From Demequina maris (GTDB lineage Bacteria; Actinomycetota; Actinomycetes; Actinomycetales; Demequinaceae): a stretch of DNA of 59,811 bases. The translations under genes and the position numbers were made by a program. Location of the stretch: positions 1 through 59,811 of the forward strand of contig NZ_BBLX01000015.1 in assembly GCF_000971155.1 (NCBI RefSeq), given 5' to 3'. How positions within the stretch are numbered: position 1 is the stretch's first letter; each line of letters starts with the position of its first letter. The notes under the pieces were generated by a model. The model was given only the letters and a program-made list of their open reading frames with translations, was not told where the DNA came from and did not search any database. Positions 34,952 through 43,406 of the stretch are shown here, one piece after another.

Positions 34952-35676
34952 CAGGTGACGTCGGCGGCGTCCGCGGGCGCCGGGTTGACCTCGGCCGACT
35001 CGATCGCGCCGTCCACCACCGTGACGACGCGGTGCGCGATGCGCGCGACCGACGAGTTGTGCGTGACGATCACCACCGTCCTGCCCTCACGGTTCAGGCG
35101 TTGCAGCAGCCCCAGGATCTGACGCCCGGTCGGGAGATCGAGCGCGCCCGTGGGCTCGTCGGCGAGCAGGATGTCGGGGTCCGTCGCGAGCGCCCTGGCG
35201 ACGGCGACGCGCTGCTGCTGGCCGCCGCTCAGCGTGGCGGGGAAGTTGTCCGCGCGGTCGGCGAGGCCCACCGCGTCCAACAGGTCCTCGACCCGGCTGC
35301 CGTCCGCCTTGCCCGTGAGGGAGAGGATGATCTCGACGTTCTCGCGCGCCGTCAGCGTCGGGATGAGGTTGAAGAACTGGAAGATGAACCCCACGTGCTC
35401 GCGCCGGAAGCCGGCGAGCTGCGAGGGCTTCCGGTCCGAGATGTCCTCGCCCGCGATCGCGACGGAGCCGCCGGTCGCCGACTCGATGCCGCCGATGATG
35501 TTGCACATGGTGGTCTTGCCCGACCCGGAGGGTCCGAGCACCACGACGAGCTCGCCCGAGGCGATCTCGAGGTCGATGCCCTTGAGCGCATGGACGGCGG
35601 CGTCCCCCTCGCCGAAGGTCTTGGTGACGCCGGTGAGGCGCACGCTGCGGTCGGTCTCGACGGCGGTGGCGGTCAT
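34948..35676 (-). CDS. ABC transporter ATP-binding protein (MacB/LolD-like)
   Basis: This 242-residue ATPase partners the FtsX-type permease. Walker A is GPSGSGKTTMCNIIGG at about 47-62, the Q-loop region is VGFIFQFFNLIPTLTARENVE (FQ-x-F-x-L, characteristic of the MacB/LolD subfamily), the signature LSGGQQQRVAVARAL, Walker B ILLADEPTGALD and the H-loop IVTHNSS. ATG 35674-35676 overlaps the TetR stop by 4 bp and the gene overlaps the permease by 4 bp, so the three genes are tightly coupled. The cargo is not evident; TetR control suggests a response to a toxic compound. Confidence 0.93.
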   Translation of the reverse strand: MTATAVETDRSVRLTGVTKTFGEGDAAVHALKGIDLEIASGELVVVLGPSGSGKTTMCNIIGGIESATGGSVAIAGEDISDRKPSQLAGFRREHVGFIFQFFNLIPTLTARENVEIILSLTGKADGSRVEDLLDAVGLADRADNFPATLSGGQQQRVAVARALATDPDILLADEPTGALDLPTGRQILGLLQRLNREGRTVVIVTHNSSVARIAHRVVTVVDGAIESAEVNPAPADAADVTW

Positions 35677-36308
35677 GATCGGTCCTCTCGTGAGGCGGGG
35701 GCGAAGATGCCCGTGCTGTAGGCGTCGATCGCGCCGGCGGCCCAGCGGGCCATCCCCTCGGGCGCGAGCGGGTCGACTCCGAGGACGTCGGCGAGGTGCT
35801 CCCGGAGGAGCACCATGGCGAGGTCGTTGACCATGAGGAAGGCGGCGCGCACGTCGGGGTCCGAGCTGGGCCTGACACCCCCGGCGTGCTCGAGGTCGCG
35901 CATCGTCGCGACGGTCATCTCGAACCACTGGCGGAACAGCCGGTGCCCGACGGGGTCGCCGCTCAGCAGCAGGCGGCGCAGGTAGGCGGGGATGGCGGAC
36001 CCGGCGGGCAGCCCGTGCAGCAGGATCTCGGCGAAGCTCGCGGCGGCCGACCCGCCGCCGGCGGCGATCGCGTCGAAGTCCTCCGCGGTCTGGTCGAACA
36101 GGCCGTCGAAGATCCCGGCCACGTGTGCGTCGACAGCCTCGCGGAGGCCGTCCTTGCTGCCGTAGTGGTGGAGGACGAGCGCGGGGGAGACCCCCGCGCA
36201 GGCGGCGATGTCGCGCACCGTGACGGCGTCCGGTCCGCGCTCGCCGAACAGCGCGAGCGCGCAGTCGCGGATCTTGGCGCGTGCGGTGAGATCGTCGGTG
36301 CTGACCAC
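35673..36308 (-). CDS. TetR-family regulator of the ABC system
   Basis: This 211-residue repressor-like protein has an N-terminal helix-turn-helix (IRDCALALFGERGPDAVTVRDIAACAGVSPALVLHHYGSKDGL, recognised by VTVRDIAACAGVSPALVLHHYGSK split around 45-60). A ligand-binding helical domain follows. The start is GTG 36306-36308, 6 nt after TAGCGT on the same strand, with no ribosome site. It is first in an operon with the ABC ATPase and FtsX permease. A dyad just upstream of the -10 fits an autoregulatory operator. This arrangement predicts derepression of the exporter by a ligand. Confidence 0.9.
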   Translation of the reverse strand: MVSTDDLTARAKIRDCALALFGERGPDAVTVRDIAACAGVSPALVLHHYGSKDGLREAVDAHVAGIFDGLFDQTAEDFDAIAAGGGSAAASFAEILLHGLPAGSAIPAYLRRLLLSGDPVGHRLFRQWFEMTVATMRDLEHAGGVRPSSDPDVRAAFLMVNDLAMVLLREHLADVLGVDPLAPEGMARWAAGAIDAYSTGIFAPASREDRS

Positions 36309-36320
36309 ACGTTCACGCTA

Positions 36321-36336
36321 CTGAACGCTTGGTCAG
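36321..36336. promoter_or_regulatory. Candidate TetR operator
   Basis: TGAAC (36322-36326) and GGTCA (36331-36335) form an imperfect dyad with outer C/G pairs, directly adjoining the minus-strand -10 TAGCGT (36315-36320) of the TetR operon. The half-site resembles the TTGGTCA commonly bound by TetR-family repressors. Confidence 0.5.
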
Positions 36337-36351
36337 CCCGCAAGGGGGAGC

Positions 36352-36669
36352 TCAGCCGGATCCTCGCGACGGCCGGCATCCGCTGAGCCGCAGGCGGCGC
36401 AACCAGGCGTCGAGGTCGTCGGCGGATCCGTCGGACAGGGCGTACCACCGCCACGGGCCGTCGACGGAGACCGTGACCAGCCCGGAGCGCGCGAGGACGC
36501 CGAGGTGCTGGGAGGCGCGGGTGCGGGAGATCCCGAAGGCCGCGCAGGCCGATGCGGCGAGGTCGCCCGCGGCCGCCGGGCCCGGCACGAGCCACTCGAG
36601 GATCGACCGCCGCACCGGGTGGGCGAGCGCGGCGAGCGTCGCGTCCACGTCGGGCGTGCCGAGGTCCAT
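36352..36669 (-). CDS. ArsR-family winged-helix regulator
   Basis: This 105-residue regulator has the ArsR fold: ATLAALAHPVRRSILEWLVPG (helix 1-2), ASACAAFGISRTRASQHLGVLARSGLVTVSVDGPWRWYALSD (recognition helix SRTRASQHLGVLARSGLV and wing). Metal-binding ELCVC motifs are absent, so it is not a classic arsenic/cadmium sensor. The start is ATG 36667-36669, 6 nt after TAGCGT. It is followed at 43 bp by the TetR operon on the same strand, but the TetR gene has its own promoter. Target unknown. Confidence 0.85.
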   Translation of the reverse strand: MDLGTPDVDATLAALAHPVRRSILEWLVPGPAAAGDLAASACAAFGISRTRASQHLGVLARSGLVTVSVDGPWRWYALSDGSADDLDAWLRRLRLSGCRPSRGSG

Positions 36670-36681
36670 GAGCCGACGCTA

Positions 36682-36977
36682 GGCGCGGCGCGCGGCGTCC
36701 GCCATGGCCTGGGGAGAACCGTCGCTTGCGCCGTGCCCGAAAGCCGGCGCGGCCCACCGTTCGCGCGCGCACCGCGCACCCGAGGGTGTGTCCGTTCCCG
36801 TATGTCACTCCTGCGTGAAACAGGAGCCGGCCCGGCGGGGCTCGCCCGCACGGCGCGGCCCGGCGCAGGCCGCTGTTTCGCGCTGACGTGAAACACGCGA
36901 GAGAGACCATGGCCGCGGCAGGCGGCAGGCGGCGCTCGACACCCGGCGCCCACCCCGCACCGCCTAGACTCGCACGC
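36682..36977. other. Gene-poor stretch upstream of purD with parS-like half-sites
   Basis: No convincing gene is seen here. The stretch holds CTCCTG/CAGGAG around a GTGAAA loop (36809-36825) and TGTTTC (36874-36879) facing GTGAAACA (36888-36895). These arms are those of the ParB site TGTTTCACGTGAAACA, but with extra bases in the middle, so it is not a canonical parS. The purD -10 TAGACT is at 36965-36970. Confidence 0.4.
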
Positions 36978-38273
36978 GTGATCATCCTTCTCGTCGGCTC
37001 CGGCGCCCGTGAGCACGCCCTCGCCCGCGCCCTGTCCCTCGACCCCGCGGTCTCCCAGCTCCACGCGGCTCCGGGCAACCCCGGGATCGCCACGCTGAGC
37101 ACCGTGGAGGGCACCCCCGTCACGCTGCACGGCGTCGAGGCGACGGACCCGGTCGCCGTCGCCGCGCTCGCGGCCGCGGTCAAGGCGGACCTCGTGGTCG
37201 TCGGCCCCGAGGCGCCCCTGGTCGCCGGCGTCGCGGACGCCGTGCGCGGGGCGGGCATCCCGGTCTTCGGCCCCAGCGGCAAGGCCGCGATGCTCGAGGG
37301 CTCCAAGGCCTTCGCCAAGGAGGTCATGGCCGCCGCCGACGTGCCGACCGCCGAGCCGCGCGTGTGCACCACCAGCGCCGCGCTCGAGGAGGCCTTCGAC
37401 GCCTTCGGCGCGCCGTACGTGGTCAAGGATGACGGCCTGGCGGCGGGCAAGGGCGTCGTCGTCACCGACGACCGCGCCGCGGCCCTCGCGCACGGCGAGG
37501 CGATCCTCGACGCGGGCGGCGTCGTGGTGGTCGAGGACTTCCTCGATGGACCCGAGGTCAGCCTCTTCTGCCTGTGCGACGGGACCACCGTCGTGCCGCT
37601 GCAGCCGGCGCAGGACTTCAAGCGCGCCTACGACGCCGACGCCGGCCCCAACACCGGCGGCATGGGTGCCTACACCCCGCTCCCGTGGGCGCCCGCGGAC
37701 CTGGTCGACGAGGTCGTCCGCACCGTCGCGCAGCCCACGGTCGACGAGATGGCCCGCCGCGAGACGCCGTTCATCGGCGTCCTCTACTGCGGCCTCGCGC
37801 TCACCTCGAAGGGCGTGCGCGTCGTCGAGTTCAACGCGCGCTTCGGCGACCCCGAGACCCAGGTGGTGCTCGCCCGCCTCGCGACCCCGCTCGCGGCCGT
37901 CCTGCTCGCCGCGGCGGAGGGACGCCTGAGCGAGATCCCGCCGCTCGAGTGGCGGGACGATGCGGCGGTCACCGTCGTCGTCGCGGCCCAGAACTACCCC
38001 GACACCCCGCGCAAGGGCGACCCGATCACCGGCATCGACGAGGCGGAACAGGTCGACACCGTGCACGTGCTGCACGCGGGCACGAGCCTCGACCACCGCG
38101 GCGCGCTGCTCAGCAACGGCGGCCGTGTGCTCTCGGTGACGGCGCTCGGCGCGACCCTCACGGAGGCCCGCGAGCGTGCCTACCAGGGCGTGGACCGCAT
38201 CGTCCTCCCGGGAAGCCATCACCGCACCGACATCGCGGCGAAGGCCGCCGCCGACGCGGACGGGGCCGCCTGA
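36978..38273 (+). CDS. purD: Phosphoribosylamine-glycine ligase (GAR synthetase)
   Basis: This second enzyme of purine synthesis is an ATP-grasp ligase of 431 residues. It has [109 protein letters not shown] and [17 protein letters not shown] (metal site). I chose GTG 36978 because the fold begins there and TAGACT lies 7 nt upstream; an in-frame ATG at 36888 would add 30 non-conserved residues. Its stop overlaps the purC ATG by 1 nt (TGATG). Confidence 0.96.
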   Translation: MIILLVGSGAREHALARALSLDPAVSQLHAAPGNPGIATLSTVEGTPVTLHGVEATDPVAVAALAAAVKADLVVVGPEAPLVAGVADAVRGAGIPVFGPSGKAAMLEGSKAFAKEVMAAADVPTAEPRVCTTSAALEEAFDAFGAPYVVKDDGLAAGKGVVVTDDRAAALAHGEAILDAGGVVVVEDFLDGPEVSLFCLCDGTTVVPLQPAQDFKRAYDADAGPNTGGMGAYTPLPWAPADLVDEVVRTVAQPTVDEMARRETPFIGVLYCGLALTSKGVRVVEFNARFGDPETQVVLARLATPLAAVLLAAAEGRLSEIPPLEWRDDAAVTVVVAAQNYPDTPRKGDPITGIDEAEQVDTVHVLHAGTSLDHRGALLSNGGRVLSVTALGATLTEARERAYQGVDRIVLPGSHHRTDIAAKAAADADGAA

Positions 38274-39169
38274 TGCCCGGCCACGCGACGCCGCCGCAGC
38301 ACCTCGAGCTCAAGGGCTGGCGCCACGTCTACTCGGGCAAGGTGCGCGACCTGTACGAGCCGATCGAGCCGCACCCGCGCGGCGACGTGGTCCTCGTGGT
38401 CGCCTCCGACCGCATCAGCGCGTACGACTGGGTCCTCCCCACCGAGATCCCCGGCAAGGGCGGCATCCTCACGGGGCTGAGCCTGTGGTGGTTCGACCAG
38501 GTGCTCGACATCGTCGCGAACCACACCGTCGAGGCGCCCGTGCCGGACGAGGTCGAGGGCCGTGCGATGGTCTGCAAGCGCCTCGACATGTTCCCCGTCG
38601 AGTGCGTGGCCCGCGGCTACCTCACCGGCTCCGGCCTGGTCGAGTACAACGAGTCCGGCACGGTCTGCGGCATCCCGCTGCCCGCGGGCCTCGTCGACGG
38701 GTCGCGCCTGCCGGAGCCGATCTTCACGCCGGCCACCAAGGCCGAGGTGGGCGAGCACGACGAGAACGTCGACTTCGACGCCGTCGTCGCGCTGATCGGC
38801 CGCGAGGACGCGGAGGCGCTGCGCGACCTCACCCTCGCGCTCTACGTGCGCGCGCACGAGATCGCGGCCGCGAAGGGCATCATCCTGGCGGATACGAAGT
38901 TCGAGTTCGGCCGCGACGGCTCGGGCGCGATCATCCTCGGCGACGAGGTGCTCACCCCGGACTCGAGCCGCTTCTGGCCCGCCGACGAGTGGGAGCCGGG
39001 CCATGCCCAGCCGAGCTTCGACAAGCAGTTCGTCCGCGACTGGCTGACCTCGCCCGAGTCGGGCTGGGACAAGAGGTCCGACGTCCCGCCGCCCGCGCTG
39101 CCGGACGACGTGGTCGAGCGCACGCGCGCCCGCTACGTCGAGGCCTTCGACCGGCTCGCGAAGCACTGA
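38273..39169 (+). CDS. purC: SAICAR synthetase
   Basis: This enzyme condenses CAIR with aspartate using ATP in purine synthesis. It is 298 residues, the longer yeast-like form. It has [33 protein letters not shown] (in parts), [26 protein letters not shown] (family hallmark, in parts), [26 protein letters not shown] and [20 protein letters not shown], then [13 protein letters not shown] 38273 overlaps the purD stop, so the pair is co-translated. It is followed by an unrelated lipoprotein gene. Confidence 0.96.
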   Translation: MPGHATPPQHLELKGWRHVYSGKVRDLYEPIEPHPRGDVVLVVASDRISAYDWVLPTEIPGKGGILTGLSLWWFDQVLDIVANHTVEAPVPDEVEGRAMVCKRLDMFPVECVARGYLTGSGLVEYNESGTVCGIPLPAGLVDGSRLPEPIFTPATKAEVGEHDENVDFDAVVALIGREDAEALRDLTLALYVRAHEIAAAKGIILADTKFEFGRDGSGAIILGDEVLTPDSSRFWPADEWEPGHAQPSFDKQFVRDWLTSPESGWDKRSDVPPPALPDDVVERTRARYVEAFDRLAKH

Positions 39170-39198
39170 GCGCGCCGACCCAACGGAACCCGGCCGGC

Positions 39199-39669
39199 AT
39201 GCGTCCTATCGATATGGGACGCATTCCGCGGGTGGCCGCGATCGCGGTCATGGGCGCGCTGGTGCTGGGCACGCTGCTCGCCGGCTGCGCCTCGCCTGGC
39301 GCCGACGACGGCGTCGAGTACGGCGAGACACTCGACCTCGGCGTGCCGGGCGCGGTCATCGAGGTCGTCGAGGGTGTCGCGGGCTACCCCGCGTGCGGCA
39401 ACGAGCCCATCACGCACGGCGGCGTGACGTGGTACCCGTTCGAGCCCGCGAACCTCGACGAGTTCCCGGACGTCGCGGCACTCGCCGGAGGCGGCCTGGG
39501 CGGCGGGACGATGCGCATCGTCCTGCCGGGCGTCGTCGAGCCGGGACCGGGCGACGACACTGGCACCCTGGTGATCTACGAGGGCGGATTCGCGCACTGG
39601 GAGTCCGACAGCGGCGACCTCGAGACGTGGCTCACGGACCAGCCGCTCGAGTACTGGTGGGCCTGCTGA
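39199..39669 (+). CDS. Lipoprotein of unknown function
   Basis: This 156-residue secreted lipoprotein has signal peptide RVAAIAVMGALVLGTLLAGC with lipobox LLAGC and mature Cys near residue 35. The mature part is acidic, with GYPACGNEPITHGGVTWYPFEP, a Gly-rich LAGGGLGGGTMRIVLPG and a Trp-rich end (HWESDSGDLETWLTDQPLEYWWAC). No domain is recognised. Two ATGs, 39199 and 39214, are possible; I took the first. The coding region contains a perfect 18-bp palindrome made from two overlapping copies of the dispersed word. It is 29 bp after purC and may share its transcript. Confidence 0.7.
   Translation: MRPIDMGRIPRVAAIAVMGALVLGTLLAGCASPGADDGVEYGETLDLGVPGAVIEVVEGVAGYPACGNEPITHGGVTWYPFEPANLDEFPDVAALAGGGLGGGTMRIVLPGVVEPGPGDDTGTLVIYEGGFAHWESDSGDLETWLTDQPLEYWWAC
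39506..39523. repeat. Perfect palindrome GGACGATGCGCATCGTCC
   Basis: Two copies of the dispersed 10-mer in opposite orientation share two bases, giving an 18-bp perfect palindrome within the lipoprotein gene (coding for TMRIVL). Confidence 0.95.
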
Positions 39670-39683
39670 GCGTCGGCTGAGGC

Positions 39684-40391
39684 CTATGCGTGGCTCTCGG
39701 TCTGCAGCTCGCGCTTCTGGACCACGGCTACCGACGGCACGCCCCACCCGCGCGTGAGCGACAGCGCGCGCAGCGCGAGGATCACCAGCAGCGGCACCCA
39801 GAACACCACCTCGGGCGGCAGGCCGAGCGCCCACAGCGCCCACAGCGTGAAGGCGCCGCCGAGCGCCGCGGTCGCGTAGAGTTGGCCGTTCCAGAACACC
39901 TCGGGCACCTGCGCCGCGAACAGGTCGCGCAGGATGCCGCCGCCGACGCCGTTGGCGACGCCGACGATCATCGCGGCGACCGGGCTCGCACCCGCGTCGA
40001 GCGCGATGCCGGTGCCGATGACGACGAAGATCGCGAGGCCCGCCGCATCCGAGTACTCGACGATGCGGTGGCGGGCGAACGCGCCCAGGTCACGCCGCCG
40101 CGCGGCGGGCGCGATCGCGAGCGCGGTCGCGACGGCGACCAGCACCAGCGTGGGGTTCTCGATCCAGAAGACGGGCTGGCGGAGCAGGAGGTCGCGCATC
40201 GTGCCGCCGCCCACCGCGACCAGGCTCGCGAGCACGACCGCGCCCACGAGATCCATGCGCCGGCGGCTCGCCGCGACGGCGCCCGAGATCGCGAAGGCGA
40301 CCGTGCCGAGGTACTCGAGGACCACGCGCAGCGTCACGAGCGCGTGCTCGAGGATCGCGTCGGGCGCGACGGCGGTGACGAGGTCGGTCAT
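39684..40391 (-). CDS. TRIC-family (UPF0126/YicG-like) membrane protein
   Basis: This 235-residue membrane protein has six to seven helices arranged as two similar halves: LEYLGTVAFAISGAVAASRRRMDLVGAVVLASLVAVGGGTMRDLLL and AGLAIFVVIGTGIALDAGASPVAAMIVGVANGVGGGILRDLF (both read in parts). The GGGxxRD motifs ending each half are diagnostic of bacterial trimeric intracellular cation (TRIC) channel homologues. It probably conducts potassium or similar cations. The start is ATG 40389-40391 after GGAG. A copy of the word lies outside this gene. It is transcribed away from purS, with a 64-bp divergent gap. Confidence 0.88.
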   Translation of the reverse strand: MTDLVTAVAPDAILEHALVTLRVVLEYLGTVAFAISGAVAASRRRMDLVGAVVLASLVAVGGGTMRDLLLRQPVFWIENPTLVLVAVATALAIAPAARRRDLGAFARHRIVEYSDAAGLAIFVVIGTGIALDAGASPVAAMIVGVANGVGGGILRDLFAAQVPEVFWNGQLYATAALGGAFTLWALWALGLPPEVVFWVPLLVILALRALSLTRGWGVPSVAVVQKRELQTESHA

Positions 40392-40442
40392 GGGTTCTCC
40401 GTTCGGACGACCCTCAAGGGTACGTGCGCCTCCGGGCGCCGG

Positions 40443-40455
40443 TAGAATCCACGCC
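40443..40455 (+). promoter_or_regulatory. Leaderless -10 element of purS-purQ
   Basis: TAGAAT (40443-40448), close to the TATAAT consensus, lies 7 nt before the purS ATG with no ribosome site. Confidence 0.6.
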
Positions 40456-40713
40456 ATGGCCACGATCCTCGTCCACGTCATGCCCAAGCCCGAGATCCTC
40501 GACCCGCAGGGCAAGGCGGTCGGCGCAGCCCTTCCCCGCCTCGGCTTCGACGGCGTCGCGCAGGTCCGTCAGGGCAAGCGCTTCGAGCTCACCGTCGACG
40601 GCGAGGTGACCGATGAGGTCCTCGCCAAGGTCCGCCAGGCGGCCGAGACCCTCCTCAGCAACCCCGTCATCGAGGATGTCGTCGAGGTGACGGTCGCCGA
40701 GGAGACGGCGTGA
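40456..40713 (+). CDS. purS: FGAM synthase subunit PurS
   Basis: This 85-residue small subunit bridges PurQ and PurL in phosphoribosylformylglycinamidine synthase. It has the family pattern [40 protein letters not shown], seen as [14 protein letters not shown] and [17 protein letters not shown], and [13 protein letters not shown] at the end. The start is ATG 40456, 7 nt after TAGAAT. Its stop overlaps the purQ GTG by 4 bp. purL is not within the window downstream. Confidence 0.95.
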   Translation: MATILVHVMPKPEILDPQGKAVGAALPRLGFDGVAQVRQGKRFELTVDGEVTDEVLAKVRQAAETLLSNPVIEDVVEVTVAEETA

Positions 40714-41414
40714 CCGCGCGCATCGGCGTCGTCACCTTCCCCGGCACGCTCGACGACCGCGACGCCACCCGAGCGGTGCGTCTCGCCGGCGCCGAGGCCG
40801 TGCCGCTGTGGCACAACGACGGCGACCTCAAGGACGTCGACGCGGTGGTGCTGCCGGGCGGCTTCTCGTACGGCGACTACCTGCGCGCCGGCGCGATCGC
40901 GCGCTTCGCGCCGATCATGGAGAAGGTCGTCGACGGCGCCAACGGCGGCCTCCCCGTGCTGGGCATCTGCAACGGCTTCCAGGTCCTCACCGAGGTGCAC
41001 CTGCTGCCGGGCTCGATGATCAAGAACGAGCACCTGCACTTCATCTGCCGCGACCAGACGCTGCGCGTCGAGAACGCGGAGACCTCCTGGACGTCGGAGT
41101 ACCGGGACGGCGAGGAGATCGTCATCCCGCTCAAGAACCAGGACGGCCAGTACGTCTCTGACGACTACACGCTCGACATGCTCGAGGCCGAGGGCCGCGT
41201 CGCGTTCCGCTACGTCGGCTGGAACCCCAACGGCTCGCGCCGCGACATCGCCGGCATCACGAACGAGCGCGGCAACGTGGTGGGGCTCATGCCGCACCCC
41301 GAGCACGCGGTCGAGGCCGGCTTCGGCCCCGACTCGCGCGAGTCGGGCCGCACCGGCACCGACGGCCTCGCGTTCTTCACCTCGGCGATCAAGAACCTGC
41401 TCGCGACTGCCTGA
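40710..41414 (+). CDS. purQ: FGAM synthase glutaminase subunit PurQ
   Basis: This class I glutamine amidotransferase, 234 residues, supplies ammonia to PurL. It has [41 protein letters not shown], the nucleophile elbow [11 protein letters not shown] with catalytic Cys near residue 90, and the His-Glu pair in [11 protein letters not shown] near the C terminus. GTG 40710 overlaps purS (GTGA). The expected next partner purL is absent from this strand; a different gene follows after a repeat element. Confidence 0.96.
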   Translation: MTARIGVVTFPGTLDDRDATRAVRLAGAEAVPLWHNDGDLKDVDAVVLPGGFSYGDYLRAGAIARFAPIMEKVVDGANGGLPVLGICNGFQVLTEVHLLPGSMIKNEHLHFICRDQTLRVENAETSWTSEYRDGEEIVIPLKNQDGQYVSDDYTLDMLEAEGRVAFRYVGWNPNGSRRDIAGITNERGNVVGLMPHPEHAVEAGFGPDSRESGRTGTDGLAFFTSAIKNLLATA

Positions 41415-41444
41415 TCCCGCTCGCGCTGCCGAGCCGTACCCCCC

Positions 41445-41503
41445 TGCGGGGAGCTGAGCGACGGTTTCGCGAGGTTCCCGACTCGTGCGGGGAGCTGAGC
41501 GAC
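41445..41503 (-). repeat. Dispersed intergenic repeat, copy 1
   Basis: TGCGGGGAGCTGAGCGAC occurs at 41445-41462 and again at 41486-41503, 41 bp apart. Read on the minus strand, the block aligns with 52769-52827, including the middle GAACCTC segment and the identical 41-bp period. It lies between purQ and the monooxygenase-like gene and abuts that gene's ribosome site. Confidence 0.85.
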
Positions 41504-41517
41504 GTTCAAGGAGCCCC

Positions 41518-41817
41518 ATGATCACCGAGTCCGTCGTCCTCCGCGTCCACCCCGGACGCGAGGCCGCGTACGAGGCCGCCTTACGGGAGGCCTCGCCGAT
41601 CATCGCCCGCCAGCCCGGCTACCTGTCCCACTCGCTCAAACGCGGCATCGAGGACCCGTCGACGTACCTGCTCACGGTCGGGTGGGAGACGCTCGAGGAC
41701 CATGAGACCGGCTTCCGCGGCTCAGCGGACTACCAGGAGTGGCGCAGGCTGCTGCACCCGTTCTACGTCGAGCTGCCGCCCGTCCCGCACTACCGGGACA
41801 TCGACCTCGCAGGCTGA
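41518..41817 (+). CDS. Antibiotic biosynthesis monooxygenase (ABM)-domain protein
   Basis: This 99-residue dimeric alpha-beta barrel (ferredoxin-like) protein has ESVVLRVHPGREAAYEAALREASPIIARQPGYLSHSLKRGIEDPSTYLLTVGWETLEDHETGFRGSADYQEWRRLLHPFY, which I recognise by PGREAAYEAAL, QPGYLSHSLKRGIED and LTVGWETLEDHETGFR. The ABM family includes heme-degrading and quinone-forming enzymes as well as many of unknown role. The start is ATG 41518 with AAGGAG upstream. Its 3' end overlaps the convergent membrane protein gene by 28 bp. The specific reaction is unknown. Confidence 0.85.
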   Translation: MITESVVLRVHPGREAAYEAALREASPIIARQPGYLSHSLKRGIEDPSTYLLTVGWETLEDHETGFRGSADYQEWRRLLHPFYVELPPVPHYRDIDLAG

Positions 41818-42146
41818 CGCCTCCGCGTCCGGGTCGCGACCGCCAGCACGCCCGCGACGATGGCGAGCGCGAGCGTGAGCGCGTTGCCGACGTACGCGAA
41901 GCCGGTGGGGACGACGATCGCCACGACCGCGGCCGGTGCCACCAGGGGCCACGCGCCGCGCACCGCCCCCACGAGCGCGAGCACCGATGCGGCGAGGCCG
42001 GCGACGAGGCAGGCCACCACGACGGGCCTCCACGCCGGGTCGAGCGACGACCACGCGTCGACGGCGAACCACGCGCCCGCCCCCGCGAGGGCGAGGGTCG
42101 ACGCGGCCGCGAGCGGTCCGGTGAGCCGCTCCATCGCTGCGATCAT
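41790..42146 (-). CDS. Small four-helix membrane protein
   Basis: This 118-residue hydrophobic protein has about four transmembrane helices (GPLAAASTLALAGAGAWFAV; PVVVACLVAGLAASVLALVGAV; WPLVAPAAVVAIVVPTGFAY; LTLALAIVAGVLAVATR) and a basic tail (RTRRRQPARSMSR). No domain is recognised. The start is ATG 42144-42146, 6 nt after the minus-strand TAGCGT (42153-42158). A copy of the dispersed word lies at 42163-42172, next to this promoter. The stop lies within the convergent ABM gene. Confidence 0.65.
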   Translation of the reverse strand: MIAAMERLTGPLAAASTLALAGAGAWFAVDAWSSLDPAWRPVVVACLVAGLAASVLALVGAVRGAWPLVAPAAVVAIVVPTGFAYVGNALTLALAIVAGVLAVATRTRRRQPARSMSR

Positions 42147-42196
42147 GCTCCGACGCTAGCGGCGCATCGTCCCTGGCTCAAGGGTCGGATGCGCGC

Positions 42197-43225
42197 TCAG
42201 CGCGCGAGCCGGTCCCGGAGCTCGGCGAGCGCACCGAAGGTCACGCGGTTGAAGTCCGCCCCGAGCTGGTTCGGGATCGTCACGAGCAGGGTGTCGGCGG
42301 TCATCACCGCATCGTCCTCGCGCAGCTCGCGCTCGAGCTTGTCGAGGTCGCCCACGTAGGTCTTCCCGAAGGTCGAGACGGTGTTGTCGATCTCGCCGAT
42401 CTGGTCGCGGTTGCCGCCGAGGCGGTCGCGCTCGAGGTACGGGTTGAAGTAGGTGTGCGTGGCGTCGTCGACGATCGGCATGATGCTGCGGGACACCGAC
42501 GCCTGCGGCTCGCCGTCGTGGCCGGCCTCGCGCCACGCGGCGCGGAACGACTCGATCTGCCGTGCCTGCACGACGCCGAGCGGCTCGCCCGTCGCCTCGA
42601 GCACCAGGGTCGAGGACATGAGGTGCATGCCCAGCTCGCCCGCGCGGCGGCCCGACTCGATGCCGCCGGCGCCGTACCAGATGCGCCGCGACAGCCCGGG
42701 GGAGTGCGGCTGGATCGGCAGCAGCTCGCCCGCGCGGACGTGTGCCCGCGGCCCCGCCGGCGCGATGCCGACACCCGAGATCGCCTCGCGGAAGCGCGCG
42801 ATCCGGCGCGCGGCGTCGGCGGAGGGGCTGTCGCCGAACCCGAGCGGGTAGCCGAACTCCGCGGGGCCGTCGTCGGCGGGCTCCGGGCTGCCGCGCGACA
42901 CGCCGAGCTCGAGCCGTCCGCCCGCGATGAGGTCCGCGGTCGCGGCCGCCTCGGCCATGTACAGCGGGTTCTCGTAGCGCATGTTGATGACCCCGGTGCC
43001 GAGCGCGATCCGCGACGTCCGTGCCCCCATCGCGGCCAGCAGCGGGAAGGGCGATGACGTGTTCTGCTCGAAGTGGTGCACCCGCATCCAGGCCCCGTCC
43101 ATGCCGGCGTCCTCCGCGGCCTCGGCGAGCCGGATCGTGTCCTGCATGACGTCGCCGGCGGTGCGCACCTTGGAGCCCGGCGCGGCGGACCACCACCCGA
43201 AGCTCAGGAACCCGACCTTGCGCAC
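42197..43225 (-). CDS. LLM-class flavin-dependent oxidoreductase
   Basis: This 342-residue luciferase-like monooxygenase family protein is expected to use FMN or F420. It has VGFLSFGWWSAAP, LAEAAEDAGMDGAWMRVHHFEQNTSSPFPLLAAMGARTSRIALGTGVINMRYENPLYMAEAAATADLIAGGRLELGVSRGSPEP, recognised in pieces by FEQNTSSPFPLLAA, IALGTGVINMRYENP and GRLELGVSRG. I chose GTG 43223-43225 because GAGGAGG lies about 5 nt upstream and the fold begins there. The substrate is unknown. It diverges from the GNAT-kinase fusion gene, with 181 bp between them and no other feature in that gap beyond the two promoters. Confidence 0.87.
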   Translation of the reverse strand: MRKVGFLSFGWWSAAPGSKVRTAGDVMQDTIRLAEAAEDAGMDGAWMRVHHFEQNTSSPFPLLAAMGARTSRIALGTGVINMRYENPLYMAEAAATADLIAGGRLELGVSRGSPEPADDGPAEFGYPLGFGDSPSADAARRIARFREAISGVGIAPAGPRAHVRAGELLPIQPHSPGLSRRIWYGAGGIESGRRAGELGMHLMSSTLVLEATGEPLGVVQARQIESFRAAWREAGHDGEPQASVSRSIMPIVDDATHTYFNPYLERDRLGGNRDQIGEIDNTVSTFGKTYVGDLDKLERELREDDAVMTADTLLVTIPNQLGADFNRVTFGALAELRDRLAR

Positions 43226-43406
43226 GCGCGCCTCCTCTGGTTGACGTGTCATCTTCGTGTGCACCGCAACGCCCGACGGTGCGCACGGATTCCGGGGCGA
43301 CACGCCGCCTCCCTGCCCATTCTTCCGCGCGATCCGCGGCATGTCGCGGCCAACTCCGTGCGGAATGTCCTCGGGCGGGGCGGGCGTCCGTCGCTAGCCT
43401 GAGCGC

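Noticed and set aside
36874..36895. Canonical parS site
   Set aside because: The arms are those of parS but the centre is 10 nt instead of 4, so it does not match the ParB consensus. It is kept only as a low-interest observation.
36888..36977. N-terminal extension of purD from an upstream ATG
   Set aside because: The added 30 residues are not PurD-like, while GTG 36978 begins the conserved fold and has TAGACT 7 nt upstream.
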